Below are positions 1 through 13,500 of a DNA stretch of 64,000 nucleotides, piece by piece. Below the pieces are notes generated by a model. It saw only the letters and a program-made list of their open reading frames with translations, searched no databases and was not told where the DNA came from. Position numbers and translations under genes: made by a program. The DNA comes from Buxus sempervirens (lineage: Eukaryota > Streptophyta > Magnoliopsida > Buxales > Buxaceae): the NCBI GenBank assembly GCA_947561395.2, contig OX387190.1, forward strand, positions 42,272,392 through 42,336,391, written 5' to 3'. The stretch's first letter is position 1. Every line of letters starts with the position of its first letter.

Positions 1-1416
1 GGAGACTGGAAACCAGCCTCACAATGATAAATTTGTCTTGTTACCCTTAAAAGAGTTTTCTATAATTTATCTTGTTACCTAATCTCATATTTAGTTGCCA
101 TCAGCCTGACAATGATAAATTTGTCGTTTTAAATAAATAAGAGGGAGACTGGAAACCAAATTCTACTTCTTCTTGACGTATTATTTATTATTATATAAAT
201 AACTAAAAGTTGGAGAAAGAATCTGAATAATATGGGTCTTAAAGAAGCAGAAGAATCTGAACATATAGCCAGCCATATAGGTATATACCATTCCATTCAG
301 AGTTGTCTGAGAAATCTTTCCCTTCTTTTGAGTTTGGTATCGCGCTTGGCTTCTTGCTTCTTGTTGCCATGAAATGATTGTGGGTGAGGGAATGGTTGGA
401 AATACCGAAGGAGAGTGGGGCCCTGAAGCAGATCCCTCGCCACTTGCCTGAAAGGGAAGAGCTTGGGAGCGAAGGGTAATAGCCATGGGAACCAGCTTTA
501 TCTTGTGGACGGAATTTTAAGGGGGTCACACCCTTGCAGTCTCCAGAATCTTTGCTGTTCATGTCCCTGCATCTCAGACAGATTTTTACTTTATATTCGA
601 TGAAAAAGTAGAAACCTCTGTAGGATTTTCCAACATTATTGGCAAAGTGAGTTATAGTTCCTTCCTTCTTTTTGATCTATCTACGAGTGATTGTTTCCTT
701 TTTTGTTTTTGAAGTCAAGAAGGTACTGAAATATGACGGTTCTTGTTGGTCATCTGATCTGATGGGCTATTCTTCTTTCCGCGCTGAAATTTTTTTGCTT
801 CCCCCCCTCCCTTCTCTGTTTTTGGCCGCAGAGACTAAAAATTTGGATGGTGGGATTGGAGAACTAAAAGTGTTCTTCTGTGGCTGAAAATTCCTTCTTA
901 TTACTGTAGTTTTTTGTTTTTTTTAGATCACCTCCGTTTTTTTTTAGATCCTCAGCTAATACAACTTTGATTAACTACAGTCCCTGAAATGGGTTTTTAT
1001 TGTATATTGATTGGAAATATATCTGTTTTTCAATTTGTATTCTGCAATTAGAAAGAAGATACCACCTGCCGAAAGGGAAGAAAAAATAGAGAGGAGATAC
1101 CCACTTTTTCGGGATAAATTAGAGCTTCGATTTCCCGGTTTTAATCAACTGGAGTTCTGTTACACAGTTCTCTGTGAAACTGCTTAGGTTTCTTTTGTCT
1201 GAAATGCTTTTCTGATTGCAGTTCCTAAGGATTTTTGTTGACGATGTTTCTGCAACTCGGACAGATTGGGTCGTCGGAGACTGAAGAAAGAGATTCTTCG
1301 TGGAAGTTCCTCTTTTTATTTTTTATATTTTATGTTCTTTTGTGGCTTGGATCCTGAATCTTCTGCAATTCAAATGCAATAGGATCCGTGTCATGGGGAT
1401 TTGAACAAAGCTCACT
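1..1416 (+). promoter_or_regulatory. Upstream region and 5' leader of the NIN-like gene
   Basis: No coding gene is supported here. The first 160 bases hold a duplicated pair of motifs: GGAGACTGGAAACCA occurs at 1-15 and 144-158, and a 24-base stretch ending in GATAAATTTGTC occurs near 15-38 and 103-126 with one mismatch. A pyrimidine-rich stretch ending in TTGCAG at about 1222 looks like the acceptor of a leader intron, which is common in this gene family, but its donor is not certain. Two overlapping minus-strand open frames at 181-562 resemble nothing I know. Confidence 0.45.
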
Positions 1417-4400
1417 ATGGAAGATGGTGTTTTTGCCCGAGAATCTGGGCTAGGAAATCTTTCATACAACACTCTGGATTTTGATTACATGGATGAACTC
1501 TTGTTAGGAGGATCCTGGTTGGAGACTGCTGATGGATCCGACTTTTTGCAGCATGGTCCGTCTACATCCAGTCCTCTCTTTGACTCATATTTTCCACCTA
1601 CTTCAGAAATGGACAATTCCTCTTTGAATTCAAACCCAACTCAAGAACTCAATCAAGAAGACAGGGAAAGATTGGGTTTCCCTGAAAACCTGTCTTCCAC
1701 TGAACCCCAGAGAGAAAAGTATGTTGGAAGTCAAGCTTTAAACCAGAATATCGGAATTTCTAAGCGTTCAGGCCAAGAAGAAGGTCACCCAGTTGAAGTC
1801 TCCGAAGTAGGCAGAGGATTGTGGATCGGACCAAGGACGAATCCTGGTCGTGATTCCTCTGTGAATGAGAGATTAATCCAGGCAATTGGATACATAAAGG
1901 ACTTCACAAAAGACAGAGATGTCCTCATTCAAATATGGGTTCCTATAAGGAGAGGAAGCAAACATGTTCTTACGACTACAGACCAACCATTCTCCCTTGA
2001 TCCCAACTGCCAGAGGCTAGTAATTTACAGAAATGTCTCTGAGAACTACCAGTTCCCTGCGGATGAGGATTCCCTAGAGTCAGTCGGGTTGCCTGGCCGG
2101 GTTTTCTTGGGGAAAGTGCCTGAATGGACACCTGATGTACGATTCTTCAGAAGTGAAGAGTACCCACGTATTACTTATGCTCAGCGTTATGATGTTCGTG
2201 GGAGCCTTGCACTTCCTGTCTTTGAACGAGCTAGTCAAACTTGCTTAGGAGTTATTGAAATTGTGACAACTGCTCAAAAGCTCAATTATCGCCCTGACAT
2301 TGAAAATGTGTGCAAAGCACTTGAGGTATGTTATTTCTTTATGGAATATTTTTCCAGAGTTCAGATTTTGTGTTTTCGTTGATTTGGAAGAGCTATTTGA
2401 CTTGAAAACTGAAAATTCATTGTGACAAGATTATAATCTTGTGTTGCTTCCTGTACATGGTAGGGTAGTCTCTGGAGAAATCTCCAACTGGAATTATATT
2501 TGAGGCTTTGTTCCAGCTTGCTCCGTTAAGGAGTTGGTCCATGAATTGCAGAGTCTAGTTTTATGCCCATGTTATGGTTTGATGGCTATTAGCAGGCCAC
2601 TTTTATCTATTAATTCTCTAGGATCTTCTTCAAGTCTTCTGTGCTATGGACGTATGTAATACACTGGAAAGAAAGATTGTTTTGTTCTTTCAAATCGTTG
2701 TTATCTACATAACCTTTAAGGAGTTGTTAAAAAGCAAAGTATCTCACCTCTAGAACTAGATAAAAGAGGAATCTGATTTTCTTTTCTATTCTGGATTCTG
2801 TGATCAATTGCTTCCACACATTGAAACAGCGTTATTTACCTTTTTGACTTCTTGAGGTGTATCATTTGTTTATATCATCCGTAATTGAAGTTTTAGGGCT
2901 CCTTGGTAGCTTTTTGTTACATATTTCGCATATCTGTGCAATCTTTATTTAATCGTGCTTCAAAGAAATGAACCTCTCAGATCGCTTGCTCACATTAGTA
3001 TGTTTCACAAACCCTAAATTGTAGGGCATGAAAGTTCCAGGATCAATTGGCTTAGTTGTTATTTCTTTGTTATTTTGCACTTTGTATAACAGTTCCAGTC
3101 TGGTGTGGCTTCATTTATTCAAGTATACTACCAGCTTATTATTCAATTTTGCAATGAGATTATCCCTTATATGTTGTTTGGTTTTAATTTTTTACTTGAA
3201 GGCTGTCGATCTAAGGAGTTCTGAAGTTTTGAGCAATCCCAAAGTAAAGGTAAGCATATACAGTTCTTGAAAAATAAATTTAAGAAGTATTTAAAATAAA
3301 AATTTTCTTCTTGATGTTATCTCTAGGATTCTTTTTATCAGGCATGCAGTGAATCCTACCAAGCTGCATTACCAGAAATTAGAGAGGTTTTGAGATCCAT
3401 GTGTGAGACACATAAATTGCCCTTAGCACAGACATGGATCCCATGCATCCAGCAAGGTAAAGGGGGATGTCGGCACTCTTATGAGAACTACACCAGTTGT
3501 GTTTCTACCGCGGATGATGCTTGCTATGTGACCGATCCGTTTTTTCGGGGCTTCCATGAGGCATGCTCTGAGCACCACCTGTTTAGAGGCCAAGGTGTTG
3601 CTGGTAAAGCATTCACAACAAATCAACCATGCTTCTTAATGGACATAACTGCCTTAAGCAAGACTGAATATCCTCTCTCACATCATGCAATGATTTTCGG
3701 ATTGCATGCTGCTGTTGCAATACGCTTGAGGAGCATCCATATTGGATCTCCAGACTATGTCTTGGAGTTCTTCCTACCTGTTGATTGCCGAGAGACTGAA
3801 GATCAAAAGCAGATGCTCAATTCATTGTCCATCAGTATACAACAGGCTTGCCAAATCTTACGCGTTCTTACTGAGGAGGAGTTGGAGGAAGAAACCACAT
3901 GTTCTTACGGGAGACCCCACAAAGAAGAGGTATCCAACTTGGAACCAACTCCTTTTAATGGATCTTCTCATGAACAGTCATCCTCGATTGTGAATATCAT
4001 GGAGGCTCAACAGAAAGGGAAAAGTGTTGCAGTGGAATGCCAAAAGAAGCCAACAGAAGAATTCAAGATGAAAACACATTACATTAACCCTGTGGTGATA
4101 TCAAACCACAGTGATACATTCTTAAAAGTTCAGCAACTTGACCAAGATTCTGGTCTTAAAGGTATTCCAGAGTGTGGTGAAGAATTTTCTTTTGGTGGAC
4201 ATAGCTCCGCAAGTGTGAGTAGAACAAGAGAGAAGAGACGGACCAAGACAGAGAAGACAATCAGCTTGCAGGTTCTTAGGCAATACTTCGCAGGAAGCCT
4301 GAAAGATGCTGCAAAGAGTATTGGCGGTATGTGTCTTTATGATTGTTATTAGCCTTATTTGTTCTTTTTTTCCTTCTTCCTCATCACGGCAAATATTCAA

Positions 4401-5400
4401 ATCAGCAACAAAAAGTGGTTAGTAATAAGTAATACTTACAAATGCACTCAATTCATGTATGAATTTTTTTATAAAGTCATTATGTTCTCAGTCTATTTAT
4501 TCTTTTGCAGTGTGTCCCACTACTCTGAAAAGGATATGCAGACAACATGGGATTACCCGTTGGCCTTCTCGAAAGATTAAGAAGGTGGGTCACTCTTTGA
4601 GAAAACTGCAGGTTGTGATTGACTCGGTCCAGGGTGCTGAGGGTTCTTTTCAAATTGGTTCCTTCTATTCAAACTTTCCAGAATTGAGTTCTCCAAACTT
4701 ATCTAGGTCCACCCCCTTCTCTGCATCAAAGCTGAGTGATCATCCAAATCCATCAAACAAGCAACCTGAGGATGGCATATTCAGCCCTCAAGCTGATGCA
4801 TCAAAATCACCCTCTTCCTCGTGTAGTCAGAGCTCCAGTTCAAGCCATGGTTGTTCCAGTATAACACAGAAGCATCCTCATTCACAACATGTCAAAGGTA
4901 TTGAAGATGCTTTGGTAGGGGATGGCCCTGGTTGTGTATTGAAGCGAGCATGCAGTGATGCAGAGTTACATCTTTCAAGACTGGAGGCGCCAAGGCTTCT
5001 GGCCCGATCCCACAGCCATAAATCCTTTGATGAGCATCCAGGTCTCAAGAGTCTTCCTCCCTTACCTAAGAGCAGTGACCATGTATCTCGAGATGATGGT
5101 TCCCTTAGAGTGAAACTCGCATATAGGGAGGAGAAAATCCGTTTCAGCTTCCAACCCAACTGGGGCTTCAGAGATTTACAAAAAGAGATTGCAATCCGTT
5201 TCAATATCGATGATATGAATACAGTTGATCTCAAGTACTTGGATGATGACTCCGAGTGGATATTATTAACCTGTGATGCTGATCTGGAGGAGTGTATAGA
5301 CATTTACAAATTGTCTGGGAGCCACACGATTAAACTCTCTATGCACCAAGTTCCTCATCCCGTCCTCAGGAGTTCATTGGGTAGCAGTAGTCCCCCTTAA
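1417..5400 (+). CDS. NLP: NIN-like protein (NLP), RWP-RK and PB1 transcription factor
   Basis: The exons are 1417-2325, 3202-3249, 3342-4326 and 4511-5400. They join in frame with GT-AG junctions to 943 residues, a normal length for the family. The start ATG opens an acidic stretch containing MDELLLGGSWLETADG, typical of NLP N termini. Residues about 145-330 form the conserved GAF-like nitrate-response region (ERLIQAIGYIKDFT, GLPGRVF, EWTPDVRF). The RWP-RK DNA-binding domain covers about 618-672, with its signature RWPSRK at 664-669. A PB1 domain covers about 845-928 and ends in the acidic DDDSEWILLTCDADLEEC motif. NLPs are nuclear regulators that bind nitrate-responsive elements, and PB1 mediates oligomerisation. 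The N-terminal style resembles the Arabidopsis NLP1/2/4/5 group more than NLP6/7, which is an inference. Intron 1 is 876 bases; the others are short. An alternative acceptor at 3327 would add five residues in frame. All domains are intact. Confidence 0.95.
3325..3342 (+). promoter_or_regulatory. Tandem in-frame splice acceptors of NLP exon 3
   Basis: Two AG dinucleotides behind pyrimidine-rich tracts lie 15 bases apart. An acceptor ending at 3326 starts the exon with Asp-Ser-Phe-Tyr-Gln, and an acceptor ending at 3341 starts it with Ala-Cys-Ser-Glu-Ser. Both keep phase with the 48-base exon 2. From recalled family sequence (a short lysine or glutamine end followed by a Cys-Asn-Glu-Ser-like run) I prefer the downstream site. 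Confidence 0.55.
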
Positions 5401-6543
5401 CTCTAATGGGACCATCTGTGACCTTGTGGTGGTTGCAGCCGAAATTTGTCTTTCTCTTGAATTCAGACTTCTGGATTGGAAAGCTGACCTATATTAGATG
5501 GTGAAAAGTGGTCCAAGTGGAACATATGAAGAAAGCCTCAAAATCAAGATATGTGGATGAAAGGGGAATGCAAATTTGGTAGTACTGTTGTGTTTTAGTT
5601 TGGGGTGAATGCATGGCTTGGAACTTGTCTTCATTGATAGTGATCTGATCTGAGGTTAGTTGAAATGTTTGTTGTTGCTAATAGGAAACAGTGAGGTAAA
5701 CATAACTTAAGGTAAACATAACTTAAACTATCATCCAGTGCTCCCTGCAATTAAATTCAATGTATTGTTGGATTCTGTTGGTGAAGCCACTGTTGTACTA
5801 CAAAGCCATTTGGGTATCTATTAGTTTCAGAGGAAGCCTAGCCGTTTATAGGTTGAGGCAGGATGTTTGAACCACTGTACCCAATTATAATGGTCAGTGT
5901 GTTGTGAAATCTCTGTAAATTTTTTTCAAGGTTAGCTTGAAATGCTTTGTTGTAGATTTATTTGGTCTTGCTCTTGTGATCTCTAATGGTTTTGTGCATA
6001 TTGGATCCTGATGACCTTTGAGCTTTGAGCTGACCTCTTTGAGCGAATTTCTGGAGAATCACCACTAAAGTTGAAGGAATTCAATTCAATCTAAGAACTT
6101 GATTGAATGCAGGCTTTCTTCTTTCTAGATTCACTCGAGCAGATTGTTAAGTATGACAATCCATTCCCCTTTTTGGTTCCTGGTCTTGGATTTAATCTTG
6201 AATTTGGCTTTCTCGTTAGGACCCCACAAAGTGTTGTGAGGAGATATGGTCAAGGTAAACTGTGTCCTCAGGTTCTGGTTTGGCTGGGCCCTAAAGTTTA
6301 AGAATTTTGAGAGTAGATTCCGTCGATTTTCTATTAGAAGGTCCACTTTTCTCATGGGCCCCAAGATCTAAGTGGACCCTAACTTTTAAAGTTTGCCGGT
6401 TAGCACAACGCTCGCTTTGAAGAAGAAGATCTTGTCAATTTTGCCTTCATTTTGACCAGCACGTAGCGCACTAGCACACTAGGGCATGCCAGTAGGTGTT
6501 TATGAGTATTCGCGGGCGGGGGGGGGGGGGGGGGGATGTGTTT
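5401..6543 (+). other. NLP 3' untranslated region and spacer
   Basis: The 3' untranslated region probably covers the first few hundred bases after the stop. I see no clear AATAAA signal. A short duplicated run GGTAAACATAACTTA occurs twice near 5695-5725. An uninterrupted run of 18 G residues lies at 6518-6535, directly before the MITE-like element. I see no gene here. Confidence 0.5.
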
Positions 6544-7100
6544 ATGGGGTGTCGTCGGATGTTACTCCATGCTTTTTGGCATTTAATTTCACTTGCTTTT
6601 TGGCATTTAATTTCACTTTAAGATTGCTTAATTCGGCATTTAAGATTTTAAAACTTATATTTTAGATTGCTCAATAAATCACCTTGAAGTATATGTACTG
6701 TCATTATGGAACTCTAAAGGTATATTTAAGATTGCTTAATTCGGCATTTAATTTCAATTTATAACTTATCAAAACATTTTTTTTAGTAAATATTCCAAAA
6801 TTCTGATATGCTTTTTTAACTACTCAGAAACAATCACTTGAAAATTCTTTAAAGATTTTAAAAACTTTTTGTCCTGTAAAAAACTACCCAAGTAAAACCT
6901 ATCACCAAAAAGTTCCCGTTTCTTGGCACCGATTGAAGACGAGTTTCAATTTCCATGTCTTGGCAGCCATATTGTGTTGCTGTCTCAAAAGCTTCAACCA
7001 TAGTCGCAACATCTGCCAACATTCATGCGACCACATGTTCTTTGCAACGCAGGGCTACGCCCACAAACTGACGTAACTTGACATACCGACGACACCCCAT
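6544..7100. mobile_element. MITE-like element with 15-bp terminal inverted repeats
   Basis: ATGGGGTGTCGTCGG at 6544-6558 is the exact reverse complement of CCGACGACACCCCAT at 7086-7100. The 557-bp interior is AT-rich, has no open frame of note and repeats TTTTTGGCATTTAATTTCACTT in tandem near 6575-6620. This is the form of a non-autonomous DNA transposon. No certain target-site duplication was found, so the superfamily is not assigned. Confidence 0.55.
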
Positions 7101-7579
7101 AATTGTTTATTGGACTGGAATTACTATCAGATTGCAAACAGTGACTAGAGCATGCGTTTAGGTATAAATACCTAGAATATTTCTCTTATTATAATGGTGG
7201 GTGGTGGTTTCTTGGTAAAGTCGATGACTTTCACGCAAAGAAGCCACATCTGACAAAATTTTCATCCAAGGGATCTATTGACTCTCACTGCCGAAAGTGA
7301 GAGTATATTCAATTAATCAATTATAATAATTCCTAGTAGCCCAGTCGCAAATTCTGAAGTGAAGTATCTATAATCTTAATCACAAAAATTGAGGCATCAA
7401 ACTATCACCGTTCTCTTTTGCTTTGGACCTTTTCAGCCTTTGGCCTAATATGGGATCTGATACCAATTATGAAAAATGTGTTCCTAAACAATGAAAACAC
7501 GAGCGCTTATAGCTATAGAATACAACAGATTTCACCCACAGAAAGAGGGCCCAACAAATAAAACCAATCAACTAAGCTG
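7101..7579 (-). other. Probable NPC1 3' untranslated region
   Basis: AT-rich sequence lies between the NPC1 stop codon and the inverted repeat of the MITE-like element. No other gene is seen. I could not place the polyadenylation site with confidence. Confidence 0.4.
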
Positions 7580-10500
7580 CTAGGAAGCAGGGGTCTGATC
7601 TTCTTGCTTCTGGTCGACAAGCACACTTCTTGAAGGTGGACCAAACAAGCTTAAAAACACCTGAAAACAAACGAAAAACTTAAACTTGTCATTCGATTTA
7701 GTTAACTACCCATTTCATTATGAAAACTGGCGCTCCAAATAAGGACACAAGGGTAGCCACCATTTGCTAAGGATGATATCATGGCAGGATTTTAATCACC
7801 TTTAAGGGACAGTGGAGGAGAAGGTTGGCATGTCCTTTTTTAATTGTTCTAAAGATTTCAAAGTTTGGCTCTATTGGTAGTGACCATATGTCACATTCAA
7901 GGTCAATATCAAAATGAGAAGTGAAATAGTGGCTCAGCCATTTGCTTTGTTACTCTATTTATTGGGACAAGGCATTCACTACCCTTGTGGAAGACACGGT
8001 ACTATATGGAATAATGCAATACAGGTAATGAGACACAATCAATTAACTTACAGGCAAAAACACAAGCCCATGCAAGAATCCGATAAGGACCAAAGCCAGG
8101 AACATTTGGAAATAATAAACCTGCAATAGTAAGAGCAAGATTTAGAGTATGAAGATCACTGTCCTAGATGATTCAAGACTGAAAGATGGGACCAGATACC
8201 ACAAAAATTTCCGATCTTGAAAAGCGAAGGACAATAACTCCAACTAGCTTTGTAAGCGTGATTCCACTGCCAAAAAAAAAACCCACATCAAGAGCACATT
8301 AATCAAAAACCATTTGATGCATGGCTATTTAATTTCAAAGAAACTCAAAACCATAAAGTTATGGCTCAAAGCATAGAAAATAACAATTCCATTTTATAAG
8401 CAAAGATCAGAAATTAAATAATAGTATCAAAATTAGTAAGCAGTTTCTTCCCCCACTCACCTTCTCTATCATAGAATTAATTAAAGAAGAAAATCTCAGA
8501 CAACAAATCAAATCCACTAAGCAAGTACTCTTCACCTTTCAGTGCTATTTCCTTCTAAATGGAGATTTCAACTAAGTTACCATTGCTTTATATGATGATG
8601 ACAACCTCGGCCTGCCGCTATGAAACCATGGATTCAGGTCTTCAGCACAGCCCCTTCATATAAAAATGCTAAAGGCTAGGTTTGTTGTCATTCTACCTCT
8701 GCTGGGACTGTGCTTCAGATGGAACCACACAAAGTTATGATCATATCATATCACCACAGGAAATATCAATTTAAATTCATGCATATTGACAAAATTAATC
8801 ATCAGTTCCAAAAGGAAATTAATACCATCTTTCTAGGAGATCTCATCCTAGACATAGACTCATCAGTAAAGATGCCACCCCCTTTGCCTGGTGTCGATCT
8901 TTAACATTGATAGAGTTCTCCAGAGGATTTAGTTCTCTTCAAGATCATCTAAAGGACATCCAAATCCCCCAAATCTCAATGAGATTCTGCATTTGGTACT
9001 GGATTCTGCCACCTATGTTTCACTCAAATGCTTGAAATGTCCCTTGAAAGACAATACAGGGCTCTTTAGTTCTTCCACATTTCAAAGATTTTAGCATTTC
9101 TGTATCTAGATCATCTATCATGCATCTACATCTCTCTAGTCTGAACACGTTCACGATTTGCCTCCAGATTCTAAATGCTAAATTAATTCAAATTCTTGCA
9201 GTGTCCATTGAAAGAATTTGGGGCTCCGCCATTTGAGCAAATGTCACAGATTTTCAATTGATAATTTTCCCAAAAGAAGAAGAAAGTGAAGGAGATATGT
9301 AGACACTCTATTCACATTTTTATGGTGTGCAAGCAAGGGAGGCTGTGAACTTCATCACGGGTATCAAGAGATACATTTTTTTTGACTTACTGAGAATCCA
9401 AAGAGGTGTGAGTATCTAGGATTTTCCTTGGGAGCTAGTACAAGTTTTGGAAGAGAAAATGGGCTATATTATTTGGAACTAGAATCAGTGGAAAGTATAT
9501 ATCAAGGACTATGCTTGAAGACAAAAAGGATCCTTACGTCACTCCCAAAAGAATTAGTGTCTTCTTGCGTTACCCTTTCTAAGGAGATTCACATAATAAG
9601 CAGAGATAGGATCTGAAGAAATATAGAGGGTGCAGTCATGCAGGAGCTTCCTTATAATATTAAAGACAATAAGGATCTATTTCTATTTGTCAGCATCTTG
9701 TTATCTTAGGTTCCAAAATTGTGATGAAATGGGCGTCTCTTAAGGGGTAAAGAAAGATTTTTTTTTTTGGGTAGTTTTTTTCCCCTTAAGACTTCTTTTG
9801 AGATGATTTTGTTTCCCATTAATTTTGTTTTAATTCTTCATGTGTTTCAATATGTTCATAATTTCTCTTGAAAACTATACATCGCTTCCATGTGTTTCCT
9901 AGTGTATCGACAATATGTTTTTTTAATTTGAAGGACTTGTGCAAATGAAGGACTCATGCAAATGCCATTACCAATAATTAGAACCATGGTCCCAGCTAGA
10001 AGTGTATAGTTGACTTGATATTAGAGGCTAATACGGCTGTCGAAACCTAAAACTATAGTTAGCATACAAAGCTCAACAAAAGTAGCAAATGGTTCAGAAC
10101 TCTTTCATTTAGCTTTCTAAGAAAGAAGACAAGAAAAGATATGGTAACTAACCTGAAGACAGAAGCTCCCATAGTACTTAGAGCCTCCTTCATCCGTTGG
10201 TCTCTGTCCCCACTGCTTACCTGTAAAATCACAACATACTGTCGTAATAAAATCTATTACATCTTAAGCATTCACTTGAGAGGATATTTTGATCATCATA
10301 ACTATTTTTTTTTTTATTAGTGGTAAAATTGGATTGGTTGTGTTGAGTGCCTATATTAATGGATTTTAACTCTTAATCCAACCCAATACTGTCCACTTAT
10401 TAAACCGGTTGGAGATGTTCAACCTGGACTCAACCCATTCAAAGTTACTTAAGCCTTGTACCACCCACCAGGCCATTTAACTGACTTTTTTTCCTTTTAA

Positions 10501-13500
10501 AGAAACTTAAATAAATAACTAATCCCCGCTAGTTGGATAAAGCATTTTGTTATTGTTATTATATTTACATAAATATATAATCACACTACTATCAAATACA
10601 TCGGTACAAGCATATCGCATACAGGTTCACAAATACAGTGTAAGTTATTAACTTTGTTAAAGAATATAGATATGCATAAATACCCAAGCACATATATGAA
10701 TATATATAATTGCATCCTACAATCCAATGGGTTGAAGACGTTGAACTCAGATCCAACCTGCTTTTAGGTGGGGTGTAAAATGCCACATCCCAACTCACCC
10801 AATGGACAGAAAACATGAATCATAGACCATCAAACACCACAGATGTTGACAGTTTGGGTCAGATTTTGTCATCTTTAATTTTTCTAATGACCAGCATATT
10901 TCCCGCAAGACCATAGAGGATAAATACAAGGAATCTTGAAATGAGTTTATTAGTAGCACCATACTTACTGAGAAAGCATGTGTAATATGAACACAGAACT
11001 CAACAGCAATCCCTATTGACATCACAAGATTCACAACAGACACAGCATTCAGTTGGATGTCAAGAATCGCCATAACACCCTGCAGAGTTCCATATTGTGT
11101 ATGAGAGAGACAGATAAGCTAAATGCTGCAGTAACACTATTCAACAGGAAACTGAAAACGTAATTGATATTATGAGAATCATCCAATCAAATCAGAAGGA
11201 TAAAATCCTGATATGGTGATTATACAATCATAAAGCACAATGAAAATGGGACTAAGGTAGAGCCTTAACACAAATATCTTGTTCTATTCATGCTATGCAG
11301 CTCAAAACAGGAAATAGAATGACAAAATTATCAATCAATAGCTGTTTTAGATCAGGAAATTAGAGAGTTCAAAATGTGAAATTTGCAGCATATAACTTTT
11401 AAATATATTGATTAAAATGTGATGGTGCATAAACAACAAATTGGAACATAAACTAAGGAGAAGTCACAAAGAGTTATTATCAAGCGAAAAAAGGGTTACC
11501 ATCAGATCCACCACAATCATAGCCAGCACAAGTAAAATGATTGCTGAAATCCATAAACTGCATTTCATAACAAATAAAATGAGACCAAATCTAAAGTACT
11601 CAAATTAAAAGGTAAGCAACCTAATGTTGGTCTTTTTTTTTTTTTTTGGTGTGGGTGGCGGCTGGGCAGACAGATATATTCACATGTGAGGCAGCAATTC
11701 AAGACAAAGGCTTGAATGTGAACTCATACCTGCAGGTGATAGCCAGGCAAACAACAAATACAGCACCTGTTGATTCATCAAATACAAAATCAATTCAATA
11801 CTTCAATGCTTATATAGAACGCAATAAAATCAGGAAGTATAAACATGAACCGAAAAAAGAAAAAAAAATTTTGCTTTATCAACATTAGCAGGATCGACTA
11901 CAAGAATTCTATTCCTCCCTACCAAGCTTTCAAATGCCATATCTGTAATCAGATTACAAGTGCTCAAATCATTTTTAACTCCATCCATGTTTTGCCTTTA
12001 TTTCTCCCCCTCAGATCTTTCACTAACCCCTTAAATATTATCATAGCGGCTTCCCTAGGTCCTCCCTTTATATGCCCAAGCCGTCTTTACTTACTTTGCT
12101 TTATCTGCTACTTGGGCAACACCTAGACACTCTTAAATAAGTTTATTCCTTTCCTTATTTTTGCTAGAATTCCCCCATATTTATCTCAACAACGCTCACC
12201 ATACGTATATGTTTCTTCTTTCTTTTGACAACAATTCAATCCATACAACATATCCGGCATACTATGTCTTAGAAAACTTTCCTTCTAATTCAAGTTACAT
12301 GTATTGATCACATAGCATTTTAGAAGCACCCCTCTACTTAAGAAATCTGTATCTAATTCTACGTGCAATATCCTCATTAATACCTTCTCGTTATAGATAA
12401 ATAATCCAAGACAATGGAATTGATTGCTTTAGAAATCTCTTGATTTTCAATTCTTAATTCTGCTTCTCCTCTTTCTATTTTTTGTGCTTAAGTTACAATC
12501 CGTACACTTGTTCATAATGTGAATTGCTTTAAAACATTTTGATTCAACAACATGTCGACATCACAATCTAACTCAATTTTTGGATTTATTCTCTCTCTAG
12601 GTCCGTGTGCCAAATCACATCATCTAGAAATAACATATACTGAGACACCTCCTCTTGAATATGAGTACTCAGTTCATCCATAATTAAAACAAAAGGCTAG
12701 GGACTCATACATGACCAATTATGTAAATCTAAAATTACAGCGAACTCGTTCGTTTTCTTACTTGCTATTGTTATTGTAGTTAGCTCCCTGATATATGCCT
12801 TCGATAACCTCAATGTATCTAATTAGTACCCTTTCTCCATCTAAAATCTATCAAACTTTCTAGAGGTTCCAATTATGTGCTTTCTCTAAATCAGTTAAAG
12901 CATGCATATATATATGTATGTACATATATATGTATATATATGTACATATATATACAATGTACATATATATGTATATATATGTACATATATATGCATATCT
13001 ATGTACATATATATGTATATCTATGTACATATATATGTATATATATATGTGCACACACACACACACATACATACATACATACACACATATACATATACAT
13101 ATATACATACATGTATACATACATACATACATACATGTGTGTGTGTGTGTGTGTGTGAGTGCATGCATATATGTATACAATGGTCTTTCTCCAAGCATTT
13201 TGAAAATTTTCAGTCCTCAAAATTCCCTGAAATAATTCATTATCTTGACCTGAGCTCTGAGGTCTACAAATGGGAGCTCACTGTTGGTTCAAAGCAAAAA
13301 AGTCAAAATGTGCTACTATAGATATTGAGGTCACATTGTGGCATGATTAAAAATTTTTCTTCCTAAACCCATGGAGAGCTATCATGTAGCAAGTTCACAT
13401 CATTTGGCAAGCCAGTGCTACTGTGTTGTAACAACCATGCTTACATGTTTGGGGAAAAGAGAGGAGGAAATGTGGTTACCATTACTATGAACCACACTAC

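Noticed and set aside
181..562. Two overlapping minus-strand frames (101 and 107 codons) as a small gene or microRNA precursor
   Set aside because: Neither frame has recognisable motifs, the two overlap in different frames, and I could not find a convincing microRNA duplex.
4878..5303. Minus-strand frame of 141 codons
   Set aside because: It is the antisense shadow of the last NIN-like exon, whose PB1 domain reads on the plus strand.
12860..13321. Five overlapping open frames on both strands rich in Tyr, Ile, Met, His and Thr
   Set aside because: They come only from the TA/CA microsatellite and have no protein-like composition.
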